64,000 bases of DNA from CAZCFB01 sp964511535 (GTDB lineage Bacteria; Myxococcota_A; Polyangia; GCA-2747355; CAZCFB01), in the NCBI GenBank assembly GCA_964511535.1, contig CAZEFW010000023.1:1-64000 (forward strand), read 5' to 3'. Both the position numbers and the translations under genes were made by a program. Of this stretch, positions 43,076 through 51,692 are shown one piece after another. The number at the start of each line of letters is the position of its first letter. The first letter of the stretch is position 1. A model generated the notes under the pieces. It saw only the letters and a program-made list of their open reading frames with translations, ran no database searches and was not told the DNA's origin.

Positions 43076-45166
43076 ATGAAGAAATACGAGACCAACGACA
43101 TCAGGGACGTGGCCCTGGTCGGCCACGGCAAATCCGGCAAGACCTCTCTGGCCGAGGCGTTCCTCTTTGACGCGAAGATGACGACCCGCCTGGGCAAGGT
43201 CGACGACGAGACCTCGGTGCTGGACACCGAGCCGGAGGAGCTCAAGCGCAAGTCCAGCGTGCAGGTTTCCGTGGGGTACTGCGAGTGGAAAAAGAAGAAG
43301 ATCAACTTCATCGACGCGCCGGGCGACGGCAACTTCGCCGGCGACGCCGAGATGGGGATCCTCGCGGCCGACGCCGCCGTGGTGGTGGTCAGCGCGCCTG
43401 ACGGCGTGCAGGTGGGCACCGAACGCGGCTGGGACCTGGCCAACCGGCGCGAGCTGCCGCGCATGGTGTTCATCAACAAGCTGGACCGCGAGCGGGCGGA
43501 CTACCAGCAGGCGCTGTCCGACGTGAAGGAGATCCTGACCAACAAGGCCGCGCCCTTGCAGATCCCCATCGGCTCGGAGCAGTCATTCTCCGGCGTGGTG
43601 GACCTGCTCACCGGCAAGGCCTTCACCTTTGACGACGACGGCCGCACTGTCACGGCTGGCGACATCCCCGCTGACCTGGCCGACGACGCCGAGGCCGCCC
43701 GGATGGAGCTGATCGAGAAGATCGCCGAGGCCGACGACGAGCTGCTGGAGAAGTACTTCGAGACCGAGGAGCTGTCCGACGAGGAGATCACTCAGGGCCT
43801 GGCCAAGGGCATCCTGGATGGCTCCATCGTGCCGGTGCTCTGCGGCTCGGCCACGCGCAACATCGGCGTGCAGCCGGTGATGGACCTCATCACCTCCACC
43901 TTCCCCAGCCCGGCCGACCGGCCGCCCACCATGGCCAAGGGTGACGGCGACGCCGACCTGGAGTTCGCAGCGGACGCGTCGGGTGCCTTCTCCGGTTTCG
44001 TGTTCAAGACCTTCAGCGCTGACATCGGCAAGATCGCCCTGGTGCGCGTGGTCTCGGGCACCCTGACCTCCGACCTGAACCTGAGCAACGCCACCCGGCG
44101 GGGCAAGGAGCGCGCGGGCCAGATCTACGGCATCACCGGCAAGAAGCGCGAGAACCAGGACGAGGCCGTGGCCGGCGACATCATCGGCCTGGCCAAGCTC
44201 AAGGACACCAAGACCGGCGACTCGCTGTGCGAGGAGAAGTCCACGGTGCTCTTCACCATGCCGCCCCTGCCGGACCCGGTGATCTCCTTCTCCATCCGTC
44301 CCAAGTCCAAGGGCGACGAGGAGAAGGTGGCCTCGAAGCTGGCTGAAATCCTCGAGGAGGACGTGTCCCTGAAGCTGACCCGGGATCAGGTCTCCAAGGA
44401 GATGCTGCTGTCGGGCCTGGGGCAGATCCACATCGAGATCACAGTTGAGAAGCTGCGCCGCATGGGCGTCGACGTGGAGCTGGACCTGCCGAAGGTGGCC
44501 TACCGCGAGACCATCAAGGGCAAGGCGACCCACGTGGAAGGGAAACACAAGAAACAGTCGGGCGGCCGCGGGCAGTTCGGCGTCTGCTACATCGACATGG
44601 AGCCCAAGATGGAGGGCGGCGAGGATGACGACGTCCTGGAGTTCGTGGACGCCATCTTCGGCGGCTCCATCCCCAAGCAGTTCATCCCCGCGGTGGAGAA
44701 GGGGATCCGCACGCGCATGGCCATGGGCGTCATCGCCGGCTACCCGGTGTCCAATATCAAGGTCACCCTCAAGGACGGCAAGTTCCACGCGGTGGACTCT
44801 GATGGTCGCTCCTTCGAGATGGCCGGCTCCAAGGGCTTCCAGCAGGCCTTCAAGCAGGCCACTCCGATCCTGCTGGAGCCGATCATGGGTATCGAGGTGA
44901 TCTGCCCCGAGGACAACATGGGCGACATCATCGGCGACGTGAGCAGCCGCCGCGGCAAGGTGCAGGGCACCGAGGCCAAGGGCCGCAATCAGGTGATCAA
45001 GGCCCAGGTCCCCCAGGCCGAGCTGCTGCGCTACGCCGTGGACCTGGAGTCCATCACCGCCGGCCGCGGCGCCTTCACCGTGGGGTTCTCCCACTACGAC
45101 GAGGTGCCGAGCCACCTGGCGGAGAAGATCATCGCCGACTCCAAGATGGACGAGGAAGAAGACTAG
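43076..45166 (+). CDS. Elongation factor G paralogue (EF-G2 type)
   Basis: A 696-residue EF-G-like GTPase with all five EF-G domains. G1 is GHGKSGKT (16-23), G4 NKLD (134-137). The switch II motif is DAPGDGNF (80-87) instead of DTPGHVDF, so the catalytic His position is Asp84. Switch I lacks the usual RGITI (here EELKRKSSVQVS). These changes are typical of EF-G2 paralogues with weak or altered ribosome-dependent GTPase. Probably a second EF-G, not the housekeeping one. AAAGGAA precedes the ATG. Confidence 0.9.
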   Translation: MKKYETNDIRDVALVGHGKSGKTSLAEAFLFDAKMTTRLGKVDDETSVLDTEPEELKRKSSVQVSVGYCEWKKKKINFIDAPGDGNFAGDAEMGILAADAAVVVVSAPDGVQVGTERGWDLANRRELPRMVFINKLDRERADYQQALSDVKEILTNKAAPLQIPIGSEQSFSGVVDLLTGKAFTFDDDGRTVTAGDIPADLADDAEAARMELIEKIAEADDELLEKYFETEELSDEEITQGLAKGILDGSIVPVLCGSATRNIGVQPVMDLITSTFPSPADRPPTMAKGDGDADLEFAADASGAFSGFVFKTFSADIGKIALVRVVSGTLTSDLNLSNATRRGKERAGQIYGITGKKRENQDEAVAGDIIGLAKLKDTKTGDSLCEEKSTVLFTMPPLPDPVISFSIRPKSKGDEEKVASKLAEILEEDVSLKLTRDQVSKEMLLSGLGQIHIEITVEKLRRMGVDVELDLPKVAYRETIKGKATHVEGKHKKQSGGRGQFGVCYIDMEPKMEGGEDDDVLEFVDAIFGGSIPKQFIPAVEKGIRTRMAMGVIAGYPVSNIKVTLKDGKFHAVDSDGRSFEMAGSKGFQQAFKQATPILLEPIMGIEVICPEDNMGDIIGDVSSRRGKVQGTEAKGRNQVIKAQVPQAELLRYAVDLESITAGRGAFTVGFSHYDEVPSHLAEKIIADSKMDEEED

Positions 45167-45167
45167 G

Positions 45168-45290
45168 GAACAAGAAATAAGAAACTGGAAACAAGAAAAG
45201 AAAAATGGGCTGGCTGCGCCAGCCAGGAGTTCGCGATGGCAGCACATTTTTAATTCAGCATTCTTTGTTTCTTGTTTTTTGTTTCCCCCC
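45168..45290. repeat. Heptad element (AACAAGA type) with central GC palindrome
   Basis: Left arm 45168-45205 of GAACAAG/AAATAAG words; palindrome GGCTGGC-TGC-GCCAGCC (45208-45224) in the core; right arm 45254-45290 of TTCTTTG/TTTCTTG words. Follows the EF-G stop by 1 bp and precedes the methyltransferase. Same word family as 31400-31501. Confidence 0.8.
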
Positions 45291-45311
45291 TCCTGATCCA
45301 TCCTTCTCTCC

Positions 45312-46301
45312 ATGACAACAGAATACGAAGCCCTGGATCGCCTCCAGGAGCAGTGCTGGTCTTTCGGCATCCACCGCGTGATCACCGTCGCTGGCAAGGC
45401 CGGCGTCTTGCGCGCCCTCAGCCTCGGCCAGCGCACCCCTGAAGCGCTGGCGGACGAGCTCGAGCTCGATCCCCTGGCCACGGGCAAGGTGGTTCGCGCC
45501 CTGTGCGCGCTCGGCATCGCCGAGCCGTCAGCCCAGGGCGCCTACCGCGTCGTGGACGATCTGCGGGAGTACCTCGGCGCGGGTGAGGAGGACCTGACCC
45601 CTTTCCTGGCTCACTCCCATCACCTGTACGAATCATGGGCGGAGAACCTGGAGCCCTGGCTGCGTGGCGAGACCTGGACCCCCATGAAGCGGGACCCGGC
45701 GGCCACCCGGGCCTTCGGCCGCGCCATGCAGGCCATGGGCTCCCAGCAGGCGCGTCGCCTGGCCGGGGTGCTGGACCAGCAAGGCGCCCGGACGCTGCTG
45801 GACGTTGGCGGCGGGTTCGGCCACTACGCCCGGGCGTTGTGCCGGGTCAACCCCGCGCTCACCGCCGTGGTCTTCGATCGCCCGGAGGTGGCCGAGATGG
45901 CCCGGGCAAACATCGCAGGCACCGAGTGGGAGGGGCGGCTCTCTTTTCGGGGCGGGGACTACCTGGGCGACGAGGCCTCCGAGGACCGGTACGGCGAGGG
46001 GTTCGACCTGGTGCTGCTGGCCAACGTGGTGCACCAGGAGCTGCCGGCGCGGGCGGAGCAGATGGTGGCCCGGGCGGCCAGGGCCGCGGCGCCGGGGGGG
46101 CGGGTGGTGGTGCTCGACTTCTCCATCGACGAGGCGCGCCAGCAGAGCGTGGTGGGCGCGCTTTTCGCCATCAACATGCGCTCGTTCGGCGACACATATA
46201 CCGAGCCGGTCATTCGGGGATGGATGGAGCGAGCGGGCCTCGCGAGGGTAGCCCGCACCGACCTGGGCCCCCAGCGCTGGATTATCGTCGGAAGAAAGTA
46301 G
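45312..46301 (+). CDS. SAM-dependent O-methyltransferase-like protein
   Basis: A 329-residue protein of the plant-type/acetylserotonin O-methyltransferase group: an N-terminal winged-helix dimerisation part (about 10-90) and a Rossmann methyltransferase domain with motif I DVGGGFG (164-170) and FDLVLLANVVHQ. Substrate unknown. It starts 145 bp after EF-G, behind the repeat element, and 14 bp before the next gene. Confidence 0.88.
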   Translation: MTTEYEALDRLQEQCWSFGIHRVITVAGKAGVLRALSLGQRTPEALADELELDPLATGKVVRALCALGIAEPSAQGAYRVVDDLREYLGAGEEDLTPFLAHSHHLYESWAENLEPWLRGETWTPMKRDPAATRAFGRAMQAMGSQQARRLAGVLDQQGARTLLDVGGGFGHYARALCRVNPALTAVVFDRPEVAEMARANIAGTEWEGRLSFRGGDYLGDEASEDRYGEGFDLVLLANVVHQELPARAEQMVARAARAAAPGGRVVVLDFSIDEARQQSVVGALFAINMRSFGDTYTEPVIRGWMERAGLARVARTDLGPQRWIIVGRK

Positions 46302-46314
46302 ATATACTTAAGTC

Positions 46315-47601
46315 ATGTCGATTCAGCTCAGACCCCTGAAAGACGAGCAGCTCTCCGAGGAAGTGATCAAGGCAGTGGGGCACAGCGCGCCGGAGCAGGC
46401 GCGCATGCTGGCCGCGCGCGGCCTGGTGCCACTCGACCCGGTTGACCTGATCAGCGCCATCTACCAGCTCACCTTCGACAGCGACGAGGGCATCGCCAGC
46501 ACGGCCCGTACCCAGGCCGCCAAGCTTCCCGACGTGATCCTCGCCCCGGCGCTGGCTGCCGCCGTGAGCCCAATGGTGCTCGACTTCTACGCCAGGATAG
46601 TCCTGGACAAGAAGGGCCCGCTCCAGGCGGTGCTGCTCAACAGCAAGACCGCGGACGACACGATCCTGGATCTCTCCGGAAAGCTGCAGGAAGAAGAGAT
46701 CGAGATCCTGGCCCGAAACCAGCTGCGCCTGCTCCGCAAGCCAGAGATCATCGAGCAGATCTATTTCAACCCGCGGGCGCGCATGTCCACCGTGCAGCGC
46801 CTGCAGGAGCTGGCAGCCCGCCGCGGCATCGATCTCAAGCGGATCCCGCACTTCAGGCAGATGATGGAGGACATCTTCGGCGAGTCCGCTGGAGAGCCCC
46901 TGCCCGAGGAGCCGGCCGCGCCGCCGCCGCCGCCGCAGCAGCAGCCCGCTCAGCCCCCCTCGGCAGACCAGCCGGTCCAGCCCATGCAGATGCCAGCAGA
47001 ACATGGCGCCTCACCCGACGCCGAGCTGGACGCGGCCCTCGGCGTGGACGGTGACCTGGATGCCGGTATGGGGGACATGGACTTCGGCGGCGACGACTTC
47101 CTCGACTCTGCCTTCAGCGACGCGCTCGTGGGCGAGGACTGGGAGGAGGACGCCTTCGACGGCCTGGACGACTTGTCCGCCGCAGACGAGGAGGAGGCGC
47201 TGAACAAGCTCTCCACCTTGCCGGTCAACGCCAAGATCCGGCTGGCGACCCTCGGCTCCTCAATGCACCGGGCGATCCTGATCAAGGACTCCAACCGGCT
47301 GGTGGCCCTCGCGGCCATCTCCTCGCCGGCGGTGTCAGACACCGAGGCGTCCCGCTTCGCCGCCAACCGCTCCCTGAGCGAGGACGTGATCCGCTACATC
47401 TGCCAGAAACGGGAGTGGCACAAGAACTACACCGTGAAGGTGAGCCTGGCGTTCAACCCCAAGGCGCCCCTGGCGTTCACCATGCGGCTGATCAATCACC
47501 TGCGCATCAGCGACCTGAAGCAGCTGGCCATGTCGCGCAACATCCCCTCGGCCTTGACCCAGCAGGCCAAGCGCCTGGTCAAGAAGCGCAGCGGAAATTA
47601 G
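46315..47601 (+). CDS. Uncharacterised two-domain helical protein
   Basis: A 428-residue cytoplasmic protein. Residues 1-170 are alpha-helical repeats (HEAT-like feel); 200-300 is a disordered linker with PPPPPQQQPAQPP and an acidic patch (DFLDSAF...EDWEEDAFDG); 300-428 is a second helical block (LSTLPVNAKIRLATLG...). I recognise no family. It is followed 30 bp later by the Yip1-TlpA gene, and the two may function together. Confidence 0.7.
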   Translation: MSIQLRPLKDEQLSEEVIKAVGHSAPEQARMLAARGLVPLDPVDLISAIYQLTFDSDEGIASTARTQAAKLPDVILAPALAAAVSPMVLDFYARIVLDKKGPLQAVLLNSKTADDTILDLSGKLQEEEIEILARNQLRLLRKPEIIEQIYFNPRARMSTVQRLQELAARRGIDLKRIPHFRQMMEDIFGESAGEPLPEEPAAPPPPPQQQPAQPPSADQPVQPMQMPAEHGASPDAELDAALGVDGDLDAGMGDMDFGGDDFLDSAFSDALVGEDWEEDAFDGLDDLSAADEEEALNKLSTLPVNAKIRLATLGSSMHRAILIKDSNRLVALAAISSPAVSDTEASRFAANRSLSEDVIRYICQKREWHKNYTVKVSLAFNPKAPLAFTMRLINHLRISDLKQLAMSRNIPSALTQQAKRLVKKRSGN

Positions 47602-47631
47602 CCCGCGACCCTTTGCCCGGCTGGTGGCTCT

Positions 47632-48774
47632 GTGTCTCATGTGATGAACATGCTTGGGCAATATATCCGCATCGTGGGCGGGGCCCTGTTGGCCCCACGC
47701 CGCGTGATGAGCGGCGTCCTGGCCGGTGATCCGGCCGGGCTGAACCAGGTGCTGGCTCTTCTGGGGCTGCAGGTGCTCGCCCTGCAGCTGCCCGAGCTGG
47801 TGCGGGCGGGCTGGTTCATGGCCGCGGTGGACGCCCGGGGCGGCGCCTCCATGATGCTGCAGGCCGTGAGCCAGCCGCTGCTCCTCCCGCTGCTCGGCGC
47901 CCTGGCGGGGTCCGTGGTGCTGAGCTGGACCGCTGGCGGGGAGGAGCGCTCCGGCGGGCGATCCCTGGACCTCGCCGCGCTGGCGGCGGTGCCTTACCTG
48001 GTGCTGCAAGCGGCGGGGGCCGTGGCGTTCAAGCTGCTCGGGCCCCTCGGCCTGTCGCCCGTGCTGGCCCAGGGGGGCACTACCCTGCTGGGCGGCCTCT
48101 GGTTCCTCGGCCTGCTGGCGCTGGCGGGCCGGCTGACGCGGACCCGGCCGGCGGGCGCGGCCGGGGCGGGGGAGGGGGAGGTGGAGGGGGAAGGGGAGCC
48201 GCGCGACCTGGGCTCCCGGCCCGGGCAGGTGGTCGCCGGCTGGGGCGCCACGGGCCTGGTGCTGCTGGTGCTCTGCTTCAACCTGCTGCTGGTGCTGCTG
48301 GTCCCCGAGGCCCTCCGGCCCGTGGCCCGGGGGAGCGCCCCGCCGGCGCTGGAGCTGCCCTCTCTCGAAGGACAAACCGTGACCCTGAAGCAGTACCAGG
48401 GCAAGGCCGTGCTGGTGAGCTTCTGGGCCAGCTGGTGTTCGCCCTGTATGCGCGAGATGCCCTTCCTGTCGCGGCTGCAGCAGGAGCTCGGCCCCGGGGG
48501 GCTGCAGGTGCTGGCGGTCAACGTGGAAGGGAACGCCGACCTGGTGCGGCGGGTGGCCGGCCGGCAGCCGGACGGGCCCGGGCTGCGCGACCTGAAGGTG
48601 CTGCTGGATGACGGGCGGACTGCGGCCCGGTTCGGCGTGCGGACCCTGCCGCACCTGGTGCTGCTGGATCGCTCGGGGCGCGTGGATCATGTCCAGATCG
48701 GGGGAGGCGGTGAGGCCGAGATTCAGCGCCGCGCCAGGGCTGCTGTGGGCCCCAAACCGGCTCAGGAACGGTAG
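47632..48774 (+). CDS. Yip1-TlpA fusion: membrane domain plus thioredoxin
   Basis: A 380-residue membrane protein. Residues 1-230 hold about five hydrophobic segments of Yip1 type. The C-terminal 150 residues are a TlpA/ResA-like thioredoxin with the CSPC active site (SFWASWCSPCMREMPF). The start could be GTG 47632, ATG 47644 or ATG 47650. Fusing a Yip1 membrane block to a thioredoxin is unusual; it is probably an envelope thiol reductase, facing the periplasm. Confidence 0.82.
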   Translation: MSHVMNMLGQYIRIVGGALLAPRRVMSGVLAGDPAGLNQVLALLGLQVLALQLPELVRAGWFMAAVDARGGASMMLQAVSQPLLLPLLGALAGSVVLSWTAGGEERSGGRSLDLAALAAVPYLVLQAAGAVAFKLLGPLGLSPVLAQGGTTLLGGLWFLGLLALAGRLTRTRPAGAAGAGEGEVEGEGEPRDLGSRPGQVVAGWGATGLVLLVLCFNLLLVLLVPEALRPVARGSAPPALELPSLEGQTVTLKQYQGKAVLVSFWASWCSPCMREMPFLSRLQQELGPGGLQVLAVNVEGNADLVRRVAGRQPDGPGLRDLKVLLDDGRTAARFGVRTLPHLVLLDRSGRVDHVQIGGGGEAEIQRRARAAVGPKPAQER

Positions 48775-48991
48775 CCCGGACAACAGCGGCCAGCCCCCTC
48801 GGATCTCCAGTAGCCCACGCTCGTGACGCGCTGCGCGAAAAACTTCCCTGCAGGCAGGGAGTTACACTATTAAACCCCTGTTAATTAAAGCGTTTTTTGG
48901 CCCTTCCGCCCCGCCCGTTTTCAGTTGACGCCTGTAAATACAGTGTGTTATGTGGCGAGCACTGTAGTGGAGGGATGTCATCGACGATGAC
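48775..48991. other. Intergenic region upstream of the F0 gene cluster
   Basis: 217 bp with an AT-rich patch. It holds a hairpin TCCCTGC-AG-GCAGGGA (48845-48860), a T-run at 48892-48897 downstream of it, and a putative promoter. A six-codon frame (ATG at 48975) directly after GGAGGG ends by overlapping the next gene's GTG; it could be a leader peptide. Confidence 0.45.
48925..48953 (+). promoter_or_regulatory. Putative promoter of the F0 cluster
   Basis: TTGACG (48925-48930) followed by TGTTAT (48946-48951, 15-bp spacer) or TTATGT (48948-48953, 17-bp spacer). The -35 box is good; the -10 choice is open. Confidence 0.35.
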
Positions 48992-49222
48992 GTGAAGAAG
49001 ATGTGGCGCAACGCGTTGCGCTACAGCGCGGTGGGGATGGAGATGGGGATCGCCGTTGGCATCGGATACGGGGCTGGTTGGTGGTTGGACAAGAAGTTCG
49101 GCACAGAGCCGTACCTGATGTTGCTGATGTTGCTCTTCGGGGTCGCTGCCGGGTTCAAGGCCATCATCGACGCAGCCAAAAGGTCGAGCAGAGAGGCGGA
49201 AGCGGAAGAGGACGACTCTTGA
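48992..49222 (+). CDS. atpZ: AtpZ/AtpI-like F0 accessory protein
   Basis: A 76-residue two-helix membrane protein resembling the AtpZ/AtpQ accessory family (SAVGMEMGIAVGIGYGAGWWLDKKFGTEPYLML). These help assemble the F0 ring or transport Mg2+/Ca2+. Starts at GTG 48992 (or ATG 49001). Overlaps the next gene by 4 bp. First gene of the F0 cluster. Confidence 0.8.
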   Translation: MKKMWRNALRYSAVGMEMGIAVGIGYGAGWWLDKKFGTEPYLMLLMLLFGVAAGFKAIIDAAKRSSREAEAEEDDS

Positions 49223-49611
49223 ACGAGCAGACCGTACAGCGTGTCGAGCGCATCGCCCTGGTCCTGGTCGCCGTCGCGACGCTGATCAGCCTGGTGAGCA
49301 TGGACCGCGCGATCTTTCTCGGCGTCGGCCTCGGCGGGGCTCTGGCAGCCGCCAACTTCCACGCCCTGCGCCGCATCCTCCAGGCGCTCTTCAAAAGCCA
49401 TGACCAGAAGAGCTCCAGCCGGCAGGCGATGCTGTCGGTGCTGCTGACCATAAAGTTCGGCCTGCTGGCCGCGTGCATATTCCTGGTGGTCCGTTACCTC
49501 CCGGTGAATCCCATGGCCTTTCTGGCAGGGATCTCCACCGTGGTGCTGGCCATCTTCGTGGAAGGGGTCCGGGTGGTGCTTCGGGGGGGAGCCGAGGCCA
49601 CATCGAAGTAG
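49219..49611 (+). CDS. atpI: AtpI-like ATP synthase subunit I
   Basis: A 130-residue four-helix membrane protein of the ATP synthase I family. TTG start at 49219, overlapping atpZ by 4 bp (TTGA), with GAGGA 7-8 bp upstream. The family assists c-ring assembly. It precedes atpB. Confidence 0.75.
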   Translation: MNEQTVQRVERIALVLVAVATLISLVSMDRAIFLGVGLGGALAAANFHALRRILQALFKSHDQKSSSRQAMLSVLLTIKFGLLAACIFLVVRYLPVNPMAFLAGISTVVLAIFVEGVRVVLRGGAEATSK

Positions 49612-49666
49612 AGGGTTAACCGAGGAATTTAACGGACGATAGAGAACCACCAACGAGTGAACAACT

Positions 49667-50437
49667 ATGGGTGATCACGACACTTGGTTCCACCTGCTGC
49701 CCTTCTACCACAACCTGGAGAGCTGGGCGTCCAACTACCTGAGCCGCGAGACCTGGCCGCTCATCGGGCCGACGCATTTCACGCTGGCTCATGTGTGGAT
49801 CGCCGGATTCACGGCGACGCTGCTCATCATCGGGGCGATCATCTACAAGGGGAAGATCAGCGGCGATCAGAAAAAGCGCCTGGTCCCCGAGAAGAAGTTC
49901 GGCCTGAGGAACCTGTACGAGATGATCCTGGAGACCACCCTCGGGCTGGCCACCCAGGTCATGGGGCGCGACAAGGCGGTGCGGTTCTTCCCGCTCATCG
50001 GCACCCTCGTATTCTTCATCCTGGTCAACAACCTGATCGGGCTGGTGCCGGGCTTCCTGCCGGCCACCGACACCCTCAAGACCAACATCGGCCTCTCGCT
50101 GCTGGTCTTCGTGCTGTACAACCTGTGGGGCATCAAGGAGCACGGGCTCGGCGCGTACCTGAAGCACTTCGCCGGGCCGCTGCCTGTCCTGGCCCCTCTG
50201 ATGGTCTCCATCGAGCTCATCAGCCATATCGCCCGGCCCATCTCCCTGGCGCTGCGGCTCATGGGCAACATGGCCGCTGACCACAAGGTCGTGGCTGCAT
50301 TCTTCGTGCTGGTCCCAATCCTCGTGCCGCTGCCGTTTTTGGTGCTGGGCATCCTGGTGTGCGTGGTGCAGACCCTGGTCTTCACCCTGCTGACCATGGT
50401 GTACATCGACCTGGCCCTGGCTCACGAGGAGCATTGA
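49667..50437 (+). CDS. atpB: ATP synthase F0 subunit a
   Basis: A 256-residue subunit a of the proton or sodium channel with five to six membrane helices. The essential arginine is Arg197 in LALRLMGNM. The family signature PxSLxLRLxGN is intact. It forms the ion half-channels against the c-ring. Followed by atpE after 68 bp. The typical downstream atpF (b) is absent. Confidence 0.94.
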   Translation: MGDHDTWFHLLPFYHNLESWASNYLSRETWPLIGPTHFTLAHVWIAGFTATLLIIGAIIYKGKISGDQKKRLVPEKKFGLRNLYEMILETTLGLATQVMGRDKAVRFFPLIGTLVFFILVNNLIGLVPGFLPATDTLKTNIGLSLLVFVLYNLWGIKEHGLGAYLKHFAGPLPVLAPLMVSIELISHIARPISLALRLMGNMAADHKVVAAFFVLVPILVPLPFLVLGILVCVVQTLVFTLLTMVYIDLALAHEEH

Positions 50438-50505
50438 TTCAATAACGGAAGCAAAAGGTATCAACGAACGCGTCAAACGTAGCGTCTCAACAGGAGGAAG
50501 TTCCA

Positions 50506-50835
50506 ATGCTGAATCGTAAAGTCGTCATCTCTGCCCTTATCGCCCTCGGGACGATGCTGGTCGCGTCCGTTGCGCTGGCCGCCGATGGCGCCGCCAATCA
50601 GTTCGACGCCAACAAGTGGATCGGCCTCGCCTGCGGTCTGGGCATCGCCATCGCCGCCTTCGGTGGCGCCATGGGTCAGGGTCGCGTGGGCGCGGCCGCT
50701 CTGGACGGCATCGCGCGCAACCCCGGCGCCGCCGGCAAGATCTTCACCCCGATGATCCTCGGCCTGGCGCTCATCGAGTCGCTGGTTATTTACGCGCTGA
50801 TCATCAGCTTCCTGCTGCTGGGCAAGATCGCCTAA
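50506..50835 (+). CDS. atpE: ATP synthase F0 subunit c
   Basis: A 109-residue hairpin subunit. Residues 1-26 form a signal-like extension (ALAADG), then two helices. The ion-binding carboxylate is Glu91, in LIESLVIY. Gln58 (MGQGR), Ser92 and Tyr96 align with residues used in Na+-binding c-rings; the Thr of that site is Leu93. Ion choice cannot be fixed from sequence. AGGAGG precedes the ATG. Confidence 0.94.
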   Translation: MLNRKVVISALIALGTMLVASVALAADGAANQFDANKWIGLACGLGIAIAAFGGAMGQGRVGAAALDGIARNPGAAGKIFTPMILGLALIESLVIYALIISFLLLGKIA

Positions 50836-50863
50836 CTGCGGCCGGAGTACGCTGGTTTACTGC

Positions 50864-50916
50864 CTGTAGGGGCGGGGCTCGTCCCCCCCCGGGGCGGCCG
50901 CGAAGGCCGCCTCTAC
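50864..50916. repeat. GTAGGGGC-type inverted repeat after atpE
   Basis: Two stems between atpE and the deacetylase (convergent): GGGG-rich stem with GTCCCC, and GGCGGCC-GCGAA-GGCCGCC (50893-50911). Overall GTAGGGGCGG ... CCGCCTCTAC fold-back. A similar GTAGGGGCG phrase is a widespread bacterial intergenic repeat. Likely a bidirectional terminator. Confidence 0.5.
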
Positions 50917-50918
50917 CC

Positions 50919-51692
50919 TCATTTGCGCAACAAGCCCAACCCCCTGGCGCGTAGGCGATCGTAGCGCCTGTCCCCGAGCAGTCTCTTGGCGCCGTCCAGC
51001 AGGGCGGCCCGACCTGATATCGCCAATCGAACGCTCAGATCCGCGTTGACCATGCCCTGAAGGGTGCGGTCGTCGGTATCGCGCAGCACCGTCCAGCGAG
51101 GGACGTCGTGCGGAGAGGGCCTCCGCGGGCAGGGCCCGGGCCGTGAGGTGCACATCGAGCGGTAGCCGGCGTCCCGCGCGGCGGCAGTGACCCGCGCGTC
51201 GGCGCGGCCCCCCGGCAGGGACATGTGGAACACGGGCCGTCCCAGGCATCCCTCGAGCCGCCTGCGGGAGCCCTCGAGCTCATTCATCAGCTCCCGATCC
51301 GAGAGCCCCGACAGGTAGCGGTGGGTCATGCCGTGGGCGCCCACGGTCCAGCCGGCGTCCCGAAGCATCAGCAGCTGGTCCTCGGTGAGGTAGCCTGGCT
51401 GGCCGATCCAGTTGGTGGTGACGAACACCGCGCCCCTGATGCCCCGGCGAGCCATGGCCGGCAGAGCCACGGTGGCCACGGTCTGCTCGCCGTCGTCGAA
51501 GGTGATCAGCAGGTCGTCGGGGCCCTGCCCGCCGTGGATCAGGTCGTCCAGCGAGCCCACGCGGCGCCCCGGGCAGCGCAGCAGCAGGTCGAGGTGCGAC
51601 TCGAAGCGCCCGGGCGAGACCGTGTAGCGCAGCTCGGCGTGGGGCGCGGGGCTGTCGCCCACGCCGTGGTACATCAACACCGCGACGCTCAT
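50919..51692 (-). CDS. NodB-type polysaccharide deacetylase
   Basis: A 257-residue CE4 deacetylase: TFDDG (catalytic Asp and metal Asp), HGMTH (metal His pair, H-x3-H), and LPGGRADAR. No signal peptide is visible, so it may act in the cytoplasm or be exported by another path. It is coupled to the cNMP-binding gene by a 4-bp overlap (51689-51692). Substrate could be peptidoglycan, chitin-like or capsular glycan. Confidence 0.88.
   Translation of the reverse strand: MSVAVLMYHGVGDSPAPHAELRYTVSPGRFESHLDLLLRCPGRRVGSLDDLIHGGQGPDDLLITFDDGEQTVATVALPAMARRGIRGAVFVTTNWIGQPGYLTEDQLLMLRDAGWTVGAHGMTHRYLSGLSDRELMNELEGSRRRLEGCLGRPVFHMSLPGGRADARVTAAARDAGYRSMCTSRPGPCPRRPSPHDVPRWTVLRDTDDRTLQGMVNADLSVRLAISGRAALLDGAKRLLGDRRYDRLRARGLGLLRK

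Noticed and set aside
43583..45517. 644-codon minus-strand frame opposite the EF-G gene
   Set aside because: Antisense to the EF-G paralogue, with His/Leu/Gly-rich composition and no recognisable domain.
48975..48995. Six-codon leader peptide before atpZ
   Set aside because: GGAGGG abuts its ATG with no spacing; translation is doubtful, so it is only mentioned under the intergenic entry.
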